A stretch of 64,000 bases of DNA from Bog-756 sp963699105 (GTDB lineage Bacteria; Actinomycetota; Acidimicrobiia; Acidimicrobiales; RAAP-2). The number at the start of each line of letters is the position of its first letter. The first letter of the stretch is position 1. This document shows, piece after piece, positions 8,126-18,283 of this stretch. The notes beneath the pieces are model-generated. The model had not been told where the DNA came from. It searched no databases and saw nothing but the letters and a program-made list of their open reading frames with translations. The stretch covers positions 104,640 to 168,639 of the forward strand of contig CAVOTI010000002.1 in NCBI GenBank assembly GCA_963699105.1, read 5' to 3'. The translations under genes and the position numbers were made by a program.

Positions 8126-9903
8126 GACCGGTACACCCGCACGTCGACGTTGGGGAAGACCCAGTTCTGGCGGTGTTTCACGCGGTCGGCCAGCGAGCCC
8201 TGGGCGCTGTACATGATGGACTCGTCATCCCCGGTCATCAGAATCTTGCTGGTCACCACGAAGATGGTCTGACCGGCCTTGATGGTCGGCCTGGCCGTGA
8301 GCGGAGCCGATTTGACCTTGGGAGAGTAGTAGCTGGTCACGGTGTTCAACTGGGAATTCACCGGGTCGTAGAGGATGACGTCTCCGGGGCGGGCGTGGGC
8401 GTCGACCCGTTGGAGCGCCTCCCTGAAGTTGAACCGGTAGGGATTGGCACTGGAGAACTGCTGATCGAACAGGGCGACGAGCATCACCGCCACCAAAGCC
8501 ACGATGACGGCGGTCAGCACTCGTTTACTGGTGGCCACCACGGTGGCCGTCCTGGCGATGAGGAGCAGGAGCACGGGGACGGCGGTGGACATGTAGCGGA
8601 TGTCGAAGAGACTGGTCTTGAACAGGCCCACCAGGAACATGGCCGTCACCGGGACCAGCACCACCGCGAAGAGCAGGTAGGTCACCGGCTTGACCCGGCG
8701 TCCGAGGAGGGCCAGGCCGGCCAGCATGCCGAAGGGCCAGAACGAGGACACGTCCGACACCACTGCCTGTGAGTGGTACCCGAAGACGCCGTAGACGAAG
8801 TTGGTGATCACCGAGTAGATGCTCAGGGTCCCGGTTCCCACCACGGCGTTGGCCGCCGGTCCGAAGGCCTGGCCGGTGGCCTGGTGGATCCCGAACTGCT
8901 GCTTCATCAGCAAGGCCAGGGGGACGGAGGTGAGGGCGATCGGCACCACGCTGCACAGCCACGGCGGGAGCAGGGCGGGGACTCGACGGTCCCTCCACCA
9001 CATGACGACGATGATGCCGACGAAGACCAGCTGCTGGAGCAGGAGCTGCCACATCCCGAAGTACTGGGTCCACACCATGGCGATGCTGGCCACGGTGTAG
9101 ACGACCCAGGGATACCACCCGCCGCGGCGGAGGATCCGGAGCTGGGCCCAGAGGGCCACCACTCCGAACACCATCAACATCATGTACATGCGGGCTTCCT
9201 GCGAGTACCACACGAGGATGGGGGCCACGGACACGATGACGGCGGCCACCGCCCCGGTCCTCCGGTCGTACGCCTCCTTGCCCAGCAGGTAGATCAGGGG
9301 GATCGAGGCCACCCCGAACAGGATCGACGGGACCCGCAGGGCATAGTCCCCGTCGCCGATCAGCCGGATGGTCGCCCACAGGATGGTGAAGTAGAGGGGC
9401 GGGTGGACGTCGGTGGTGGCCAGGCGGTGGATCATGGCTCCATAGGGCATCCGGGCCTCGGACGCGCTGATGGCCTCGTCCAGCCACAGTCCGCGGGGCA
9501 CATCGAGGCGGATGGCCGTTCCCACCACCATCGAGGCCAGGACGACCAAGGAGGTGGGCCGGGACAGCGACCACCGGATCCCGGTGGTCCAGTTGAGGAA
9601 CCGGGCAGACCGTCCCGACGGCCCGTCCCCGGGGACCAGCCCGGCCGACTCGGGCTCCGCGGCCACCGCTTCGTCGGACCGCTTCCTGCGGGCCGGGCCG
9701 AGGAACTCGGTGATGGTCACGTCGGCCACATCCACCGACCGCCTTCCGACCTGGGGCGGCGTCCTGCCCGCACCCACCGGTCCGGTGGGGCCGGAGCTCT
9801 TCGGTTCGCTACGGATCCAGTGGAAGGACCTCCGGCCGGCGCTTCGCCGCCCGGAACCGACCAACCACGAGGTGGGAGCGTTCTCATCGAATCCATTCGC
9901 CAC
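8122..9903 (-). CDS. GT39/ArnT-like membrane glycosyltransferase (PMT family)
   Basis: This 593-aa protein has about 100 polar N-terminal residues and then many membrane spans. The segment LWLDEAISASEARMPYG carries the Asp-Glu pair typical of the first loop of dolichyl-phosphate-mannose transferase-type GT-C enzymes. TTDVHPPLYF and WYSQEARMYMM are further family hallmarks. Members move sugars from polyprenyl phosphates to proteins or lipids outside the membrane. It heads the GT39-GT2-TM-GH8 operon, with the promoter probably in 9904-10100. A shorter start is possible because the first 100 residues are low-complexity. Confidence 0.82.
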   Translation of the reverse strand: MANGFDENAPTSWLVGSGRRSAGRRSFHWIRSEPKSSGPTGPVGAGRTPPQVGRRSVDVADVTITEFLGPARRKRSDEAVAAEPESAGLVPGDGPSGRSARFLNWTTGIRWSLSRPTSLVVLASMVVGTAIRLDVPRGLWLDEAISASEARMPYGAMIHRLATTDVHPPLYFTILWATIRLIGDGDYALRVPSILFGVASIPLIYLLGKEAYDRRTGAVAAVIVSVAPILVWYSQEARMYMMLMVFGVVALWAQLRILRRGGWYPWVVYTVASIAMVWTQYFGMWQLLLQQLVFVGIIVVMWWRDRRVPALLPPWLCSVVPIALTSVPLALLMKQQFGIHQATGQAFGPAANAVVGTGTLSIYSVITNFVYGVFGYHSQAVVSDVSSFWPFGMLAGLALLGRRVKPVTYLLFAVVLVPVTAMFLVGLFKTSLFDIRYMSTAVPVLLLLIARTATVVATSKRVLTAVIVALVAVMLVALFDQQFSSANPYRFNFREALQRVDAHARPGDVILYDPVNSQLNTVTSYYSPKVKSAPLTARPTIKAGQTIFVVTSKILMTGDDESIMYSAQGSLADRVKHRQNWVFPNVDVRVYRS

Positions 9904-10112
9904 CTTCTCAACACTTCATCGCCCCTGGTACCGAGTACTGTCAAACCCTATTGGGCATGATGCCCACGCGCATTGCAGACTATTTCAGCCAGAACGGCCC
10001 TCTCCTTACTGGTTTCATTTTCCTCATCCAACGTGGTTATTCGACGACTCTCCGCGTTGACCGGCACCGAACGCCGTCGGAAGACGAGGGGCCCATTGAC
10101 AACACACGGCGG

Positions 10113-11607
10113 TCAACCCACCGATGTCAGGGTGGCGGTATCGCCCGATTTCATCGAGTCCACCGATTCCATCGAATCGACCGGTCCGGTCGATTCGGTC
10201 GACTCGCATTCCGTCTCAAGATGGGTGGTGATCACCCGGTGGGCGATGCGGTGATCGTCGCTGAAGAGCTCGCGGCCCGATCCCCGCTTGGCCATCGAGG
10301 ACACCTCGGCCCGGGGGGCATGGCCCAGCTTCACTCGCAGGTAGTCGAGGCAGGTCACCCGTAGATGCTCTCTGACCACCTCGGCCGATCGGGTCGACAG
10401 TGACCCCTTCAAATTCTTCGAAGCTGCGGTTCACGGTGTCGGCCATCGGGGGCAGTGTGGTGGAGCCGACGGCGTCCACGCACCCGCTGGCCCGGCTCGA
10501 CCTGGCCGCCTCCAGTGCATTGAACAGAGGCGAATGGTCCCCGGCCGTCGACGGGTCGGTGGTACCGCAGTACGGCACCTCCTCGTAGCCGGGAGGGAAC
10601 CCGATGCAGACGATGGGCGACGAACTCCCGGTCTCCTCGACCACGTCCATGGCCAGGCTGAACAGGTCGACCGGCGGCCAGCCCAGATCGGTGATGGCGG
10701 TCACCCGGCCGGGCTGGGGGTTGTCGCGGGCGATGCGGGCGGTCAGCATGAGCAGCTCGGAGGCCTCGCGGGCCGACTGCACGAAGAGGTCGACGTTGGG
10801 ACCGTGCAGTTTGATGGGCTGGCCCGACGTGGCCCACCGGAGCATCTTGTCGTAGATCAGGGAATTGTCGACGATGTGGGTGAAGCGGGCACACCCGGTC
10901 TTCATGCCGCTGGTCTGGGCCACCCGGGCCACCTGGTACTCGAGGAGCTGCTTGGACGAAGCGTAGATATCCGAGGTGAACAGGCGCATGGCCTTGCCGG
11001 TGGAGGCGGCCACGGTGACCGGCACTCCGGCCTGCAGGGCCGCCTCCATCACGATCTCGGTACCGAGGACGTTGGCGGAGACGGCGTCGAGGACCCGCCG
11101 CTCGGCCAGCCCTGGGTCACGGATGCCGGCCAGGTGCACCACCAGGTCGGGCCGGATCCTCGACAGGAGGGATTCCATGGTGGCCCGGTCGGTGATGTCG
11201 GCGAACAGATACTCGACGCCGGGGACCACCCGCTTTCTGGTCGGTGCCAGATTGGCGATGCTGGTCACCTCGGAGATCCCCAACCGCTTGAGCAGCCGGA
11301 GCAGCGCCGTACCCACGCAGCCGGATCCGCCGGTCACGACGACCCGGTCCCAGGTGGCCAGAGCCTCGTAGTCGACCCCGGAGATCGAACGGGAGGCCAC
11401 CGACCGCAGCATGGCCAGGTTGGCACCCCGGTTCGGTCGGTCCACATTGTGCACCTCCCCGGCCGACACCAAGGTGGTGGCTCCGGCGGGGGCTACGGCA
11501 TCGGATTCGCTACATCGACTCATGGTGACCACCTGGCCCGTAGGAGTCCGACCGAAGGTGGAGGGTCGGATGCAGACCTCTCCACTTCTCACCGCTTGGT
11601 TTCTCAC
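10113..11607 (-). CDS. NAD-dependent epimerase/dehydratase (frameshifted near the C-terminus)
   Basis: An extended SDR fold: VVVTGGSGCVGTALLRLL is the NAD-binding Rossmann motif, VVHLAGIRDP marks strand 4, and the SDIYASSKQL segment carries the YxxxK catalytic pair. The family includes nucleotide-sugar epimerases such as CapD/WbpM-related proteins. The frame breaks near 10405 in a GGGG run. Removing one G continues the protein as SLSTRSAEVVREHLRVTC down to 10113. The final about 25 residues are a Ser/Thr/Glu/Asp tail (ESTESTGPVDSMESVDSMKS). It probably supplies a sugar nucleotide to the adjacent glycan locus. The first about 65 residues are poorly conserved, so a later start is possible. Confidence 0.72.
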
Positions 11608-12222
11608 CGCATGGTGCCCGCCGACGATCGGCCACGGTAGGTGGCGGTGCCGGGTCTCTAAAGACCAGGCCTTTGGTTGTCCCCCCCGGATACGTCAGTC
11701 CCGCTGCCCCATATTCCACTGCTCGATTGCTCCCTCGATATCGAAACCCACGGTTAGGAACTTCGCTATCAACCGGCCCGCAAATGCCGCCGCCGCTCCG
11801 GTTGCAGCAACAATGCCACCAAATGCCCGGTGGCAACAAGCGAAAATAGAGGCAACCTGTGAACAATATGTAAACCGCCACACTTGGTGATGATCGTGAC
11901 ACATTGCGTGGGTTTCGTGCTCCGAAGAGGCCGGCAAACCGGCCGTTTGCGGCCGGGGGGGAAGGCGGCCATTCACAGAGTGGAGTCCGTGTTATTCCTA
12001 GTAAAATGATGGAGTTTATTCAACAATGCCCCGGCGACCGGGCCCCACGGTCGGGCCGGCACGAGGGCGGGCCCACGGGGACCGGGCGGCCACCGGGCCC
12101 CACGGGGAGTGATCGGGCCCGGGGCCCATGTAGGCCGTCCACGTTGGCCGGGCCGTCGCCGGGTTCCTCATGAGATCCCCAGCCAGAACGCCATGTAACG
12201 CCTGACCAGGGATCTCGCTGCG
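11608..12222. other. Intergenic region with AT-richer stretch and short GC-rich repeats
   Basis: I see no supported gene here. About 11740-11910 and 11985-12020 are clearly lower in GC than their surroundings and are the likely promoter region for the epimerase on the minus strand. The 14-mer ACCGGGCCCCACGG occurs twice, at 12037-12050 and 12092-12105, in an otherwise GC-rich stretch just downstream of tRNA-Tyr. It could form a terminator-like structure, but no U-tract is present. Confidence 0.5.
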
Positions 12223-12304
12223 TGGGCCGGGAAGGATTTGAACCTTCGAAGGCAATGCCGGCAGATTTACAGTCTGCTCCCTTTGGCCGCTCGGGCACCG
12301 ACCC
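12223..12304 (-). tRNA. tRNA-Tyr (GTA)
   Basis: This 82-nt tRNA has a long variable arm. The acceptor stem GGGTCGG pairs with CCGGCCC (one U-G pair) and the discriminator is A. The anticodon stem GCAGA/TCTGC region closes a loop giving anticodon GTA, and the T arm reads GAAGG-TTCAAAT-CCTTC. Length and variable arm are as expected for a class II tRNA-Tyr. Confidence 0.96.
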
Positions 12305-12348
12305 GCAGGCCGGAAGGTTATCCCGTCACGCGGAGCTACTGTTTCGGC

Positions 12349-12837
12349 ATGCCCACCTTCGACGTCGTCTCCGAAGTCGACATGCAAGAGGTCCGCAACG
12401 CGGTCGACCAGGCCAATCGCGAAGCCGCCACCCGATTCGACTTCAAGGGGACCGAATCCTCCATCGAGCTCACCGACAAGGAGCTGGTGCTCAACTCGTC
12501 GACCGACGACCGCCTGCGAGCCCTCTTCCAGGTGCTCCAAGAGAAACTGGTCAAGCGGGAGGTATCGCTCAAGTCGTTCGATGTCGGCAAGGTCGAGGAG
12601 GCCTCCCGCGGAGCAGCCCGCCAGCGATTGACCATTCAGGCCGGCATCTCCTCGGACCACGCCAAGAAGATCAACAAATTCATCAAGGATCTGGGGCTGA
12701 AAGGCGTGAGCTCGCAGACCCAGGGCGATCAGCTCCGGGTCAACGGCAAGAAGCGCGACGACCTCCAGTCGGCAATATCCGCCCTGAAGGGCGAGGATTT
12801 CGGGATCCCGCTGCAGTTCAACAACTTCAGGGACTGA
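12349..12837 (+). CDS. YajQ family nucleotide-binding protein
   Basis: This 162-aa protein, the usual YajQ length, begins MPTFDVVSEVDMQEVRNAVD and contains RFDFKGTESSIEL and the C-terminal GIPLQFNNFRD, all hallmarks of the DUF520/YajQ family. Members bind nucleotides, and one Xanthomonas member is a c-di-GMP receptor acting with a transcription factor. I chose the ATG at 12349 because longer in-frame extensions run into tRNA-Tyr. The GT2 in this window lacks PilZ, so a link to c-di-GMP-controlled polysaccharide is only a speculation. Confidence 0.92.
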   Translation: MPTFDVVSEVDMQEVRNAVDQANREAATRFDFKGTESSIELTDKELVLNSSTDDRLRALFQVLQEKLVKREVSLKSFDVGKVEEASRGAARQRLTIQAGISSDHAKKINKFIKDLGLKGVSSQTQGDQLRVNGKKRDDLQSAISALKGEDFGIPLQFNNFRD

Positions 12838-12879
12838 GCCCCGGGCCGGCCGTCGGCCACCGGCCCCGTCGACGGGACG

Positions 12880-13380
12880 TCAGACGGCTTCGACGAGATC
12901 GTCCAGCTCCTCGACGGGGTGCACGTGGAACAGGCGGTTGTAGAGCATGTATTTGAGCACCCAGAACAGGCCGAACGACACCATGTTGGCCGCCAGCACC
13001 ACCAGTGTCTGGTCGAAGTGGCTGAGGTGGTGGGCCTGACCGATGTGCCGGGCCACGGCGGCGCCACCGATCGACACCACGATGCCGATGGCCGACATCA
13101 CCCAGAACGGGATGATCTCCCTGGTCAGATGGGAGCGACCGCCCTTACCCCACACCCACATGCGATTGAGGTAATAGGAGGGCACCGTGGCCACCACGTT
13201 GGCGAAGACGGTGCTCCCAATCTCACCCCACAGGTGGAACACCCCGAACACCAGGGCCAGGACGCCGAAGGAGACGATGGTCGAAACCACCGACACCATC
13301 GTGTAGCGGATGAGCTGCCTGGCCTCGGGCGTGTGCCGTTTCTGCCAGACGTGCTCGACACGCCCGATGAGGTCAGTCAT
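12880..13380 (-). CDS. GtrA-like membrane protein
   Basis: This 166-aa protein has four membrane spans in the GtrA pattern (RYTMVSVVSTIVSFGVLALV; YYLNRMWVWG after span 2; two more spans to residue about 150). GtrA proteins are thought to flip or shuttle polyprenyl-linked sugars for cell-surface glycans. I used the ATG at 13380; a TTG seven codons upstream is an alternative. It is convergent with the YajQ-type gene and follows the GH1 gene on the same strand. Confidence 0.85.
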   Translation of the reverse strand: MTDLIGRVEHVWQKRHTPEARQLIRYTMVSVVSTIVSFGVLALVFGVFHLWGEIGSTVFANVVATVPSYYLNRMWVWGKGGRSHLTREIIPFWVMSAIGIVVSIGGAAVARHIGQAHHLSHFDQTLVVLAANMVSFGLFWVLKYMLYNRLFHVHPVEELDDLVEAV

Positions 13381-13443
13381 CCCGGGAACCTTAGCCGTCA
13401 AAGTTCGGCAAAACCCGCGGCAGCACCGGCTCGAAGGGGCGCT

Positions 13444-14616
13444 TCACCACCCGTTCGAGCGGGCGATGGCGCCGAACCACGCCGCGCTGGGTTTGGGGCG
13501 CCGCTCGAACGACTCCCTGTCCACCGCCACCAGACCGAAGGTCGGGCGGTAGCCGAGCACCCACTCGAAATTGTCGAGCAGGCTCCAGTAGAAGTAGCCC
13601 CGCACGTCGATCCGGTCGTCGAGGCATCGCCTCACCCCGGTGAGGGCCCGGCGCACGTACTCGATCCGGGCGGCGTCGTCGTCGGTGCCCACGCCGTTCT
13701 CGGTGACGTAGACGGGGATACCCCCGGTTTTGTCGGTGGCCCGGCGGATGGTGGCCTCCAGTGCGTCGGGCCAGAACTCGTAGCCCATCTGGGTGGTGGG
13801 CACGCCCTCCTCGGGGGCGACAGGGCCCTCCGGCCCGACCCGCATCCGGGTATAGGTCTGGACCCCGAGGAAATCGTCCCCGTCGGTAGCCTCGAGGAAC
13901 ACGTCCTCGGCCGGACGGCGGAGCCGTTCGAGCCACTGCTCCCCCCCGGGCTGGAGTTGGTAGTCGGTCATGGACAGGGTCAGGCCCACGGGGGCGCCGC
14001 CGGGTCCCGAACGGACGGCTTCGACCGCCCGGTGGTGGGCGTCGACCAGAGCCTGGTTGACGGCGTCCCGTCGTTGCCGGTCCCGCACCCGGGGAGGGAA
14101 GATGCCGAGCCGCCATCCCATGGTGGCCACCACGTTGGGCTCGTTGATGGTGCAGGCCACGCCGATCAGGTCCCCGAGATGGGAGACGACGCGGTCGCAG
14201 TAGCGGGCGAACCGGTCCGGTGCGTCTTTGGCCTCCCACGTCCCCGACGCCGCCAGCCAGCGGGGATGGGTGAAGTGGTGAAAGGTGACCACGGGCAGTA
14301 GCCCGTGATCGTGGCAGGTGGCCGCCATCCGGCGGTAGTGGTCGAGCGCCACCCGGGAGAACTCACCCTCTTCCGGTTCGATCCTGCTCCACTCGAGGGA
14401 GAACCGGTAGGCGGTGAGGCCGAGTCCGGCCACCAGGGCGACGTCGTCGGCGTAGCGGTTGAACGAGTCGCAGGCGTCACCGCTCACATCGAGGCAGTGG
14501 GACGACGGGTCGTGCTCGAACTCCCACCAGTCGTTGTTGACGTTGCCGCCCTCGATCTGGTGGGCGGCGGTGGCCGACCCCCACACGAAGTCCTCGGGAA
14601 ACTCGACATCGGGCAC
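13444..14616 (-). CDS. Glycoside hydrolase family 1 beta-glycosidase
   Basis: This 390-aa retaining beta-glucosidase-type enzyme starts PEDFVWGSATAAHQIEGG, the canonical GH1 start. The acid/base Glu is in CTINEPNV and the nucleophile Glu is in VYVTENGVGTDDD. FYWSLLDNFEWVLGYRPTFG is the conserved C-terminal aglycone region. It is shorter than the usual about 450 residues, with the loss spread over loops rather than at an end. There is no signal peptide, so it is cytoplasmic. It could cleave cello-oligosaccharides released by the GH8 enzyme, but that link is inferred. Confidence 0.93.
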   Translation of the reverse strand: MPDVEFPEDFVWGSATAAHQIEGGNVNNDWWEFEHDPSSHCLDVSGDACDSFNRYADDVALVAGLGLTAYRFSLEWSRIEPEEGEFSRVALDHYRRMAATCHDHGLLPVVTFHHFTHPRWLAASGTWEAKDAPDRFARYCDRVVSHLGDLIGVACTINEPNVVATMGWRLGIFPPRVRDRQRRDAVNQALVDAHHRAVEAVRSGPGGAPVGLTLSMTDYQLQPGGEQWLERLRRPAEDVFLEATDGDDFLGVQTYTRMRVGPEGPVAPEEGVPTTQMGYEFWPDALEATIRRATDKTGGIPVYVTENGVGTDDDAARIEYVRRALTGVRRCLDDRIDVRGYFYWSLLDNFEWVLGYRPTFGLVAVDRESFERRPKPSAAWFGAIARSNGW

Positions 14617-14715
14617 GGTGGGCCACCGTAGCGGCGGAGGCGGACGGCGTGGCGGCGGTCGAGGGGGCCGGCCGATGGTTCCGGGGAGCCGTCCCCCGGA
14701 TGCAAGGATGGAGAG

Positions 14716-15618
14716 GTGAGCGACGCCCTCGAGTTCCTCGTCGACCTACTCGACCTCGAGCCCATCGAGGTCAACATCTTCCGTGGCGTCAACCCCCACG
14801 AGGAACGTCAGCGGGTGTTCGGCGGCCAGGTGGCGGCCCAGTCACTGATGGCGGCCGGGCGGACGGTGGAGACGGGTCGGCCCCACTCGCTGCACGCCTA
14901 CTTCCTGCGGCCGGGCGATCCCACCACCCCCATCCTCTACGAGGTGGACCGCATCCGCGACGGTCGGTCGTTCAGCACCCGCCGGGTGGTGGCCATCCAG
15001 CACGGGCGGGCCATCTTCAACATGTCGGCCTCGTTCCATGTGGACGAGCCGGGAATGACCCACCAGCTCCCCATGCCCGATGTTCCCGGGCCCGAGCACC
15101 TCGACTCGCTGGTCACCAGGCTCGAGCCCTACCGCCAGCTCCTGGGTGACTGGTTCGCCAAGCCCCACCCCATCGACCAGCGGCCCATCGGCGAGCTCCC
15201 CTACAGCAAGAACGCCAGCAAGGAACCGATCCAGCGGCTCTGGATCCGGGCCGACGGCGCCCTGCCCGACGACCCGCTCCTCCATGCCTGCATCGCCGCC
15301 TACGCCTCGGACATGTCGCTGTTCGACACCATGTTGGCCCCCCATGACGTGACCTGGGACGATGCCGACTTCATGGGGGCCAGTCTCGACCACTGCATGT
15401 GGTTCCACCGGCCCTTCCGGGCCGACGAGTGGCTGCTCTACGACATGGACAGCCCGGTGGCCTATGGGGCCCGGGGCCTGGCCCGCGGTTTCCTGTTCAC
15501 CCGCCGGGGCGAACTGGTGGTGTCCCTGGTTCAGGAGGGGCTCATGCGCAAGATCGCCCGCCCCCCACCGGATGAACGGGTCGACGGGGTGGTTCAGCGG
15601 GAGCTGATGGGGACGTAG
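14716..15618 (+). CDS. tesB: Acyl-CoA thioesterase II
   Basis: This 300-aa double-hotdog thioesterase hydrolyses acyl-CoA. RVFGGQVAAQSLMAA and HSLHAYFLRPGDP are in the first hotdog, and SLDHCMWFHRPFRADEWLLY in the second holds the catalytic Asp region typical of TesB. The start is a GTG. The last 25 bases overlap the citrate synthase end on the other strand (convergent). The frame is intact. Confidence 0.93.
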   Translation: MSDALEFLVDLLDLEPIEVNIFRGVNPHEERQRVFGGQVAAQSLMAAGRTVETGRPHSLHAYFLRPGDPTTPILYEVDRIRDGRSFSTRRVVAIQHGRAIFNMSASFHVDEPGMTHQLPMPDVPGPEHLDSLVTRLEPYRQLLGDWFAKPHPIDQRPIGELPYSKNASKEPIQRLWIRADGALPDDPLLHACIAAYASDMSLFDTMLAPHDVTWDDADFMGASLDHCMWFHRPFRADEWLLYDMDSPVAYGARGLARGFLFTRRGELVVSLVQEGLMRKIARPPPDERVDGVVQRELMGT

Positions 15619-16865
15619 TCGCGTACGTCGTCGCCGATGTAGAGCTGGCGGGGCCGGGCGATCTTCGAGTCCTGGTCGAGCATCTCCTGCCAGTGGGCCA
15701 GCCATCCGGCCGTGCGGGGGATGGCGAACAGGACCGGGAACATCTCCAGCGGGAATCCCATGGCCTGATAGATCAGACCGGAGTAGAAGTCCACGTTGGG
15801 ATAGAGCTTGCGGGAGATGAAGTAGTCGTCGGAGAGGGCGATCTCCTCGAGTTTGAGGGCGATGTCGAGCAACGGGTTCTTGCCGGTGACGGTGAACACC
15901 TCGTCGGCCGTCTTCTTGATGATGGTGGCCCGGGGGTCGTAGCTCTTGTACACCCGGTGGCCGAAGCCCTGGAGCCTGCCCGCCGATCCCTCCTTCACCG
16001 ACCGGATGAACGGCTGCACGTTGTCGATGGACCCGATCTCGGTGAGCATGCGGATCACCGCTTCGTTGGCTCCCCCGTGGCGGGGACCGTACAGGGCGGC
16101 GGCGGCAGCGGCGGTGGCCGAGTAGGGATCGGCGTGCGACGAGCCGACCACCCGCATGGCGGTCGTCGAGCAGTTCTGCTCGTGGTCGGCATGGAGGATG
16201 AACAGGACGTCGAGGGCCCTGGTCAGGATGGGATCGGCTTCGAACCGGGGCTCGGCGATCTTCCACATCATGGAGAGGAAGTTGGCGGTGAAGGGGAGGG
16301 AGTTGTCCGGGTAGACGAAGGGCATGCCCACGCTGAACCGGTGGGCGGCGGCGGCCAGGGTGGGCATCTTGGCGATGAGGCGGATGATCTGCTTGTTCCG
16401 GGAGTCGACGTCGAAGATGTCCTTGGCGTCGAGATAGAAGGTGGAGAGGGCGGCTACCGCCGATACCAGCATTCCCATCGGGTGGGCGTCGTAGTGGAAG
16501 CCCTCGAGGAAGCGCTTTCGTACGTTCTCGTGGATGAACGTGTGCAGGGTGATCTCGCGCTCCCACACCTCGAACTGCTCGGTGGTGGGCAGCTCGCCGT
16601 TCAACAGGAGGTAGGCCACCTCCAGGTAGGTCGAGCTCTCGGCCAGCTGTTCGATGGGATAACCCCGGTACCGGAGGATCCCCTCCTCGCCGTCGAGGAA
16701 GGTGATGGCGCTCTCGCAGGCGGCGGTGGACACGAACCCCGGGTCGTAGAACCACACCCCGGGCAGCAGCTTCCCCCACTGGGCGGCGGAGATTCCCCCG
16801 TTCTCGAACGGGATCTCGAGAGACTCGCCGGTGCGGTTGTCGGTGATCGTAATGCTCTCGGCCAC
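15594..16865 (-). CDS. gltA: Citrate synthase
   Basis: It condenses oxaloacetate with acetyl-CoA and is the entry point of the TCA cycle. Catalytic His residues lie in LHADHEQNCST and in the GPRHGGANEAV segment, and the catalytic Asp region is in the conserved C-terminal VDFYSGLIYQAMGFP. GFGHRVYKSYDPRA binds CoA. I used the GTG at 16865 (423 aa), just before AESITITDNRTG. Upstream in-frame codons to 16955 lack family similarity. The frame is clean, in contrast to the neighbouring genes above 17.8 kb. Confidence 0.93.
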   Translation of the reverse strand: MAESITITDNRTGESLEIPFENGGISAAQWGKLLPGVWFYDPGFVSTAACESAITFLDGEEGILRYRGYPIEQLAESSTYLEVAYLLLNGELPTTEQFEVWEREITLHTFIHENVRKRFLEGFHYDAHPMGMLVSAVAALSTFYLDAKDIFDVDSRNKQIIRLIAKMPTLAAAAHRFSVGMPFVYPDNSLPFTANFLSMMWKIAEPRFEADPILTRALDVLFILHADHEQNCSTTAMRVVGSSHADPYSATAAAAAALYGPRHGGANEAVIRMLTEIGSIDNVQPFIRSVKEGSAGRLQGFGHRVYKSYDPRATIIKKTADEVFTVTGKNPLLDIALKLEEIALSDDYFISRKLYPNVDFYSGLIYQAMGFPLEMFPVLFAIPRTAGWLAHWQEMLDQDSKIARPRQLYIGDDVRDYVPISSR

Positions 16866-17013
16866 TGGTCCCCAGACCCTTCTGTCGACGCTCACGGGTG
16901 TACGGCCCGATCCTAGTTCCCTACCCACCACTCCTGACCAGCCGGGAGGCGCCACCGTGGGGCCCGGGAACGCCGGCGGGCCCGGCCCCGGCGGCCGCCG
17001 GCCACCGTCCCGG

Positions 17014-18247
17014 TCACGCCGTTATCTGGAGGAGGAACTCCTGTGAGGAACCGGCCGAACCGAAGGGACCCGACCGCTGGCCGAACGGAATGGAGATGGA
17101 CACCTGGAGGGTGTAGCTGTGTCCGCCGGCCACCGACAGCGGGGGCAGGTCCAGTGCCGCCGAGGATCCGGCCGGGACGGACACCTCGACGTGCGAGCTG
17201 GCGCCCCGGGCGCCGGCCGGCGGGAGAGGCGTACCGCGGGCGTCGACCAGGATCAGGGTCTCGGTCGCCCTGATGCCGGACTCGTCGACGGTCCCGCAGT
17301 TGGTCACCGTGGCATCGACGGTGACCGTGCCGGTGGGAGGCAGCACCGTCGGCGTGGTACCCGTCCCCACCGACTGGGCGGCGGCGGCACAGCCGACCCC
17401 GACGGTACCGGGGGCACCCGACGCCACCGCGGCCGGCGAGAGGCCGACGGCGGTGAGCACCAACTGGTGGAACGGGTACAGGGGTACCGAGGCGTTGAGG
17501 GAGGGGGCGAAGGCGGCCAGGCGGACGGGGCCGAGGGCGGCGGCGGCAGCCGGCGAGGCGACCCAGGCCGAGCTCGGAAGACGGATCGGGGGGCGCTGCC
17601 GGCGTGCGTCCGACGCCACCTGGCGGTAGGCGGAGTCCGCCCGCTCGAACAGGTGTCCGGCGGCACTCATGGCCTGCGATGCCATCTCCGGCGACTGCAG
17701 GGGAGCGTTCGACGTCGTGGTGGTGGTGGACGAGGGCGAGCCGGCGATGGGCAGCGGGGACATCCCGAGCATCTGGTCGACGGCCGACCGCAGCTGGGTG
17801 GCGGCGGTGGCCCGAGCCGGCCATCACGCCGGTCAGTCCGGCGCTCACGTTGCCGGTCGGATACGGGGGCACCAACTGGGCCGCCTCGGTGGCCTGCCGG
17901 GCCGAGTCGGTCACCGCCCGGTCGAGACCTTGCTGGATCTCGGACCGGGCCGTCTGGCCGACGGTGTTGGGCAGCGGGACGTTGGCGAGATTGGGAGCCT
18001 CGTTCACCAGCGCCGCCAGCTGGCGCCCGGTCTGGTTGGACTCGACGACGAGCCGGGAGGCCAGGGCGGCGTATCCGGTGTTGATCGAGGACCGGTAGCC
18101 GGCCGATTGGGCGTTGATCTCGGCCAGGGATCCGATCACGATCACCAGGGCGAAGGCGATGACCGCCGCCCACAGTGCCGTCCGGCCCCGGGACCGCCGG
18201 GACCGCCCGGAGACCGACAGTCTCCGTCTCCGTCGGGCCATCGGCAT
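17014..18247 (-). CDS. Membrane-anchored protein of unknown function (frameshifted)
   Basis: I do not recognise the family. An Arg-rich N-terminus leads to one membrane span (ALWAAVIAFALVIVIGSLAE). A long extracytoplasmic region rich in Ala, Ser, Thr and Pro follows, ending in a beta-rich segment (HVEVSVPAGSSAALDLPPLS and VAGGHSYTLQVSISIPFGQ) like an immunoglobulin or CARDB-type fold. The frame breaks near 17810, where one extra base in GGCTCGGG would restore a single protein of about 410 aa. It lies between citrate synthase and the sulfoquinovose synthase on the same strand as both. Confidence 0.55.
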
Positions 18248-18283
18248 CCAGAGGACGATAGTGCCGACACCGGTGGCCAGGGC

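Noticed and set aside
11695..11976. 93-codon minus-strand frame in the 11.6-12.2 kb gap
   Set aside because: No ribosome-binding site, no recognisable motif and unusual composition; it lies in the AT-richer promoter-like stretch.
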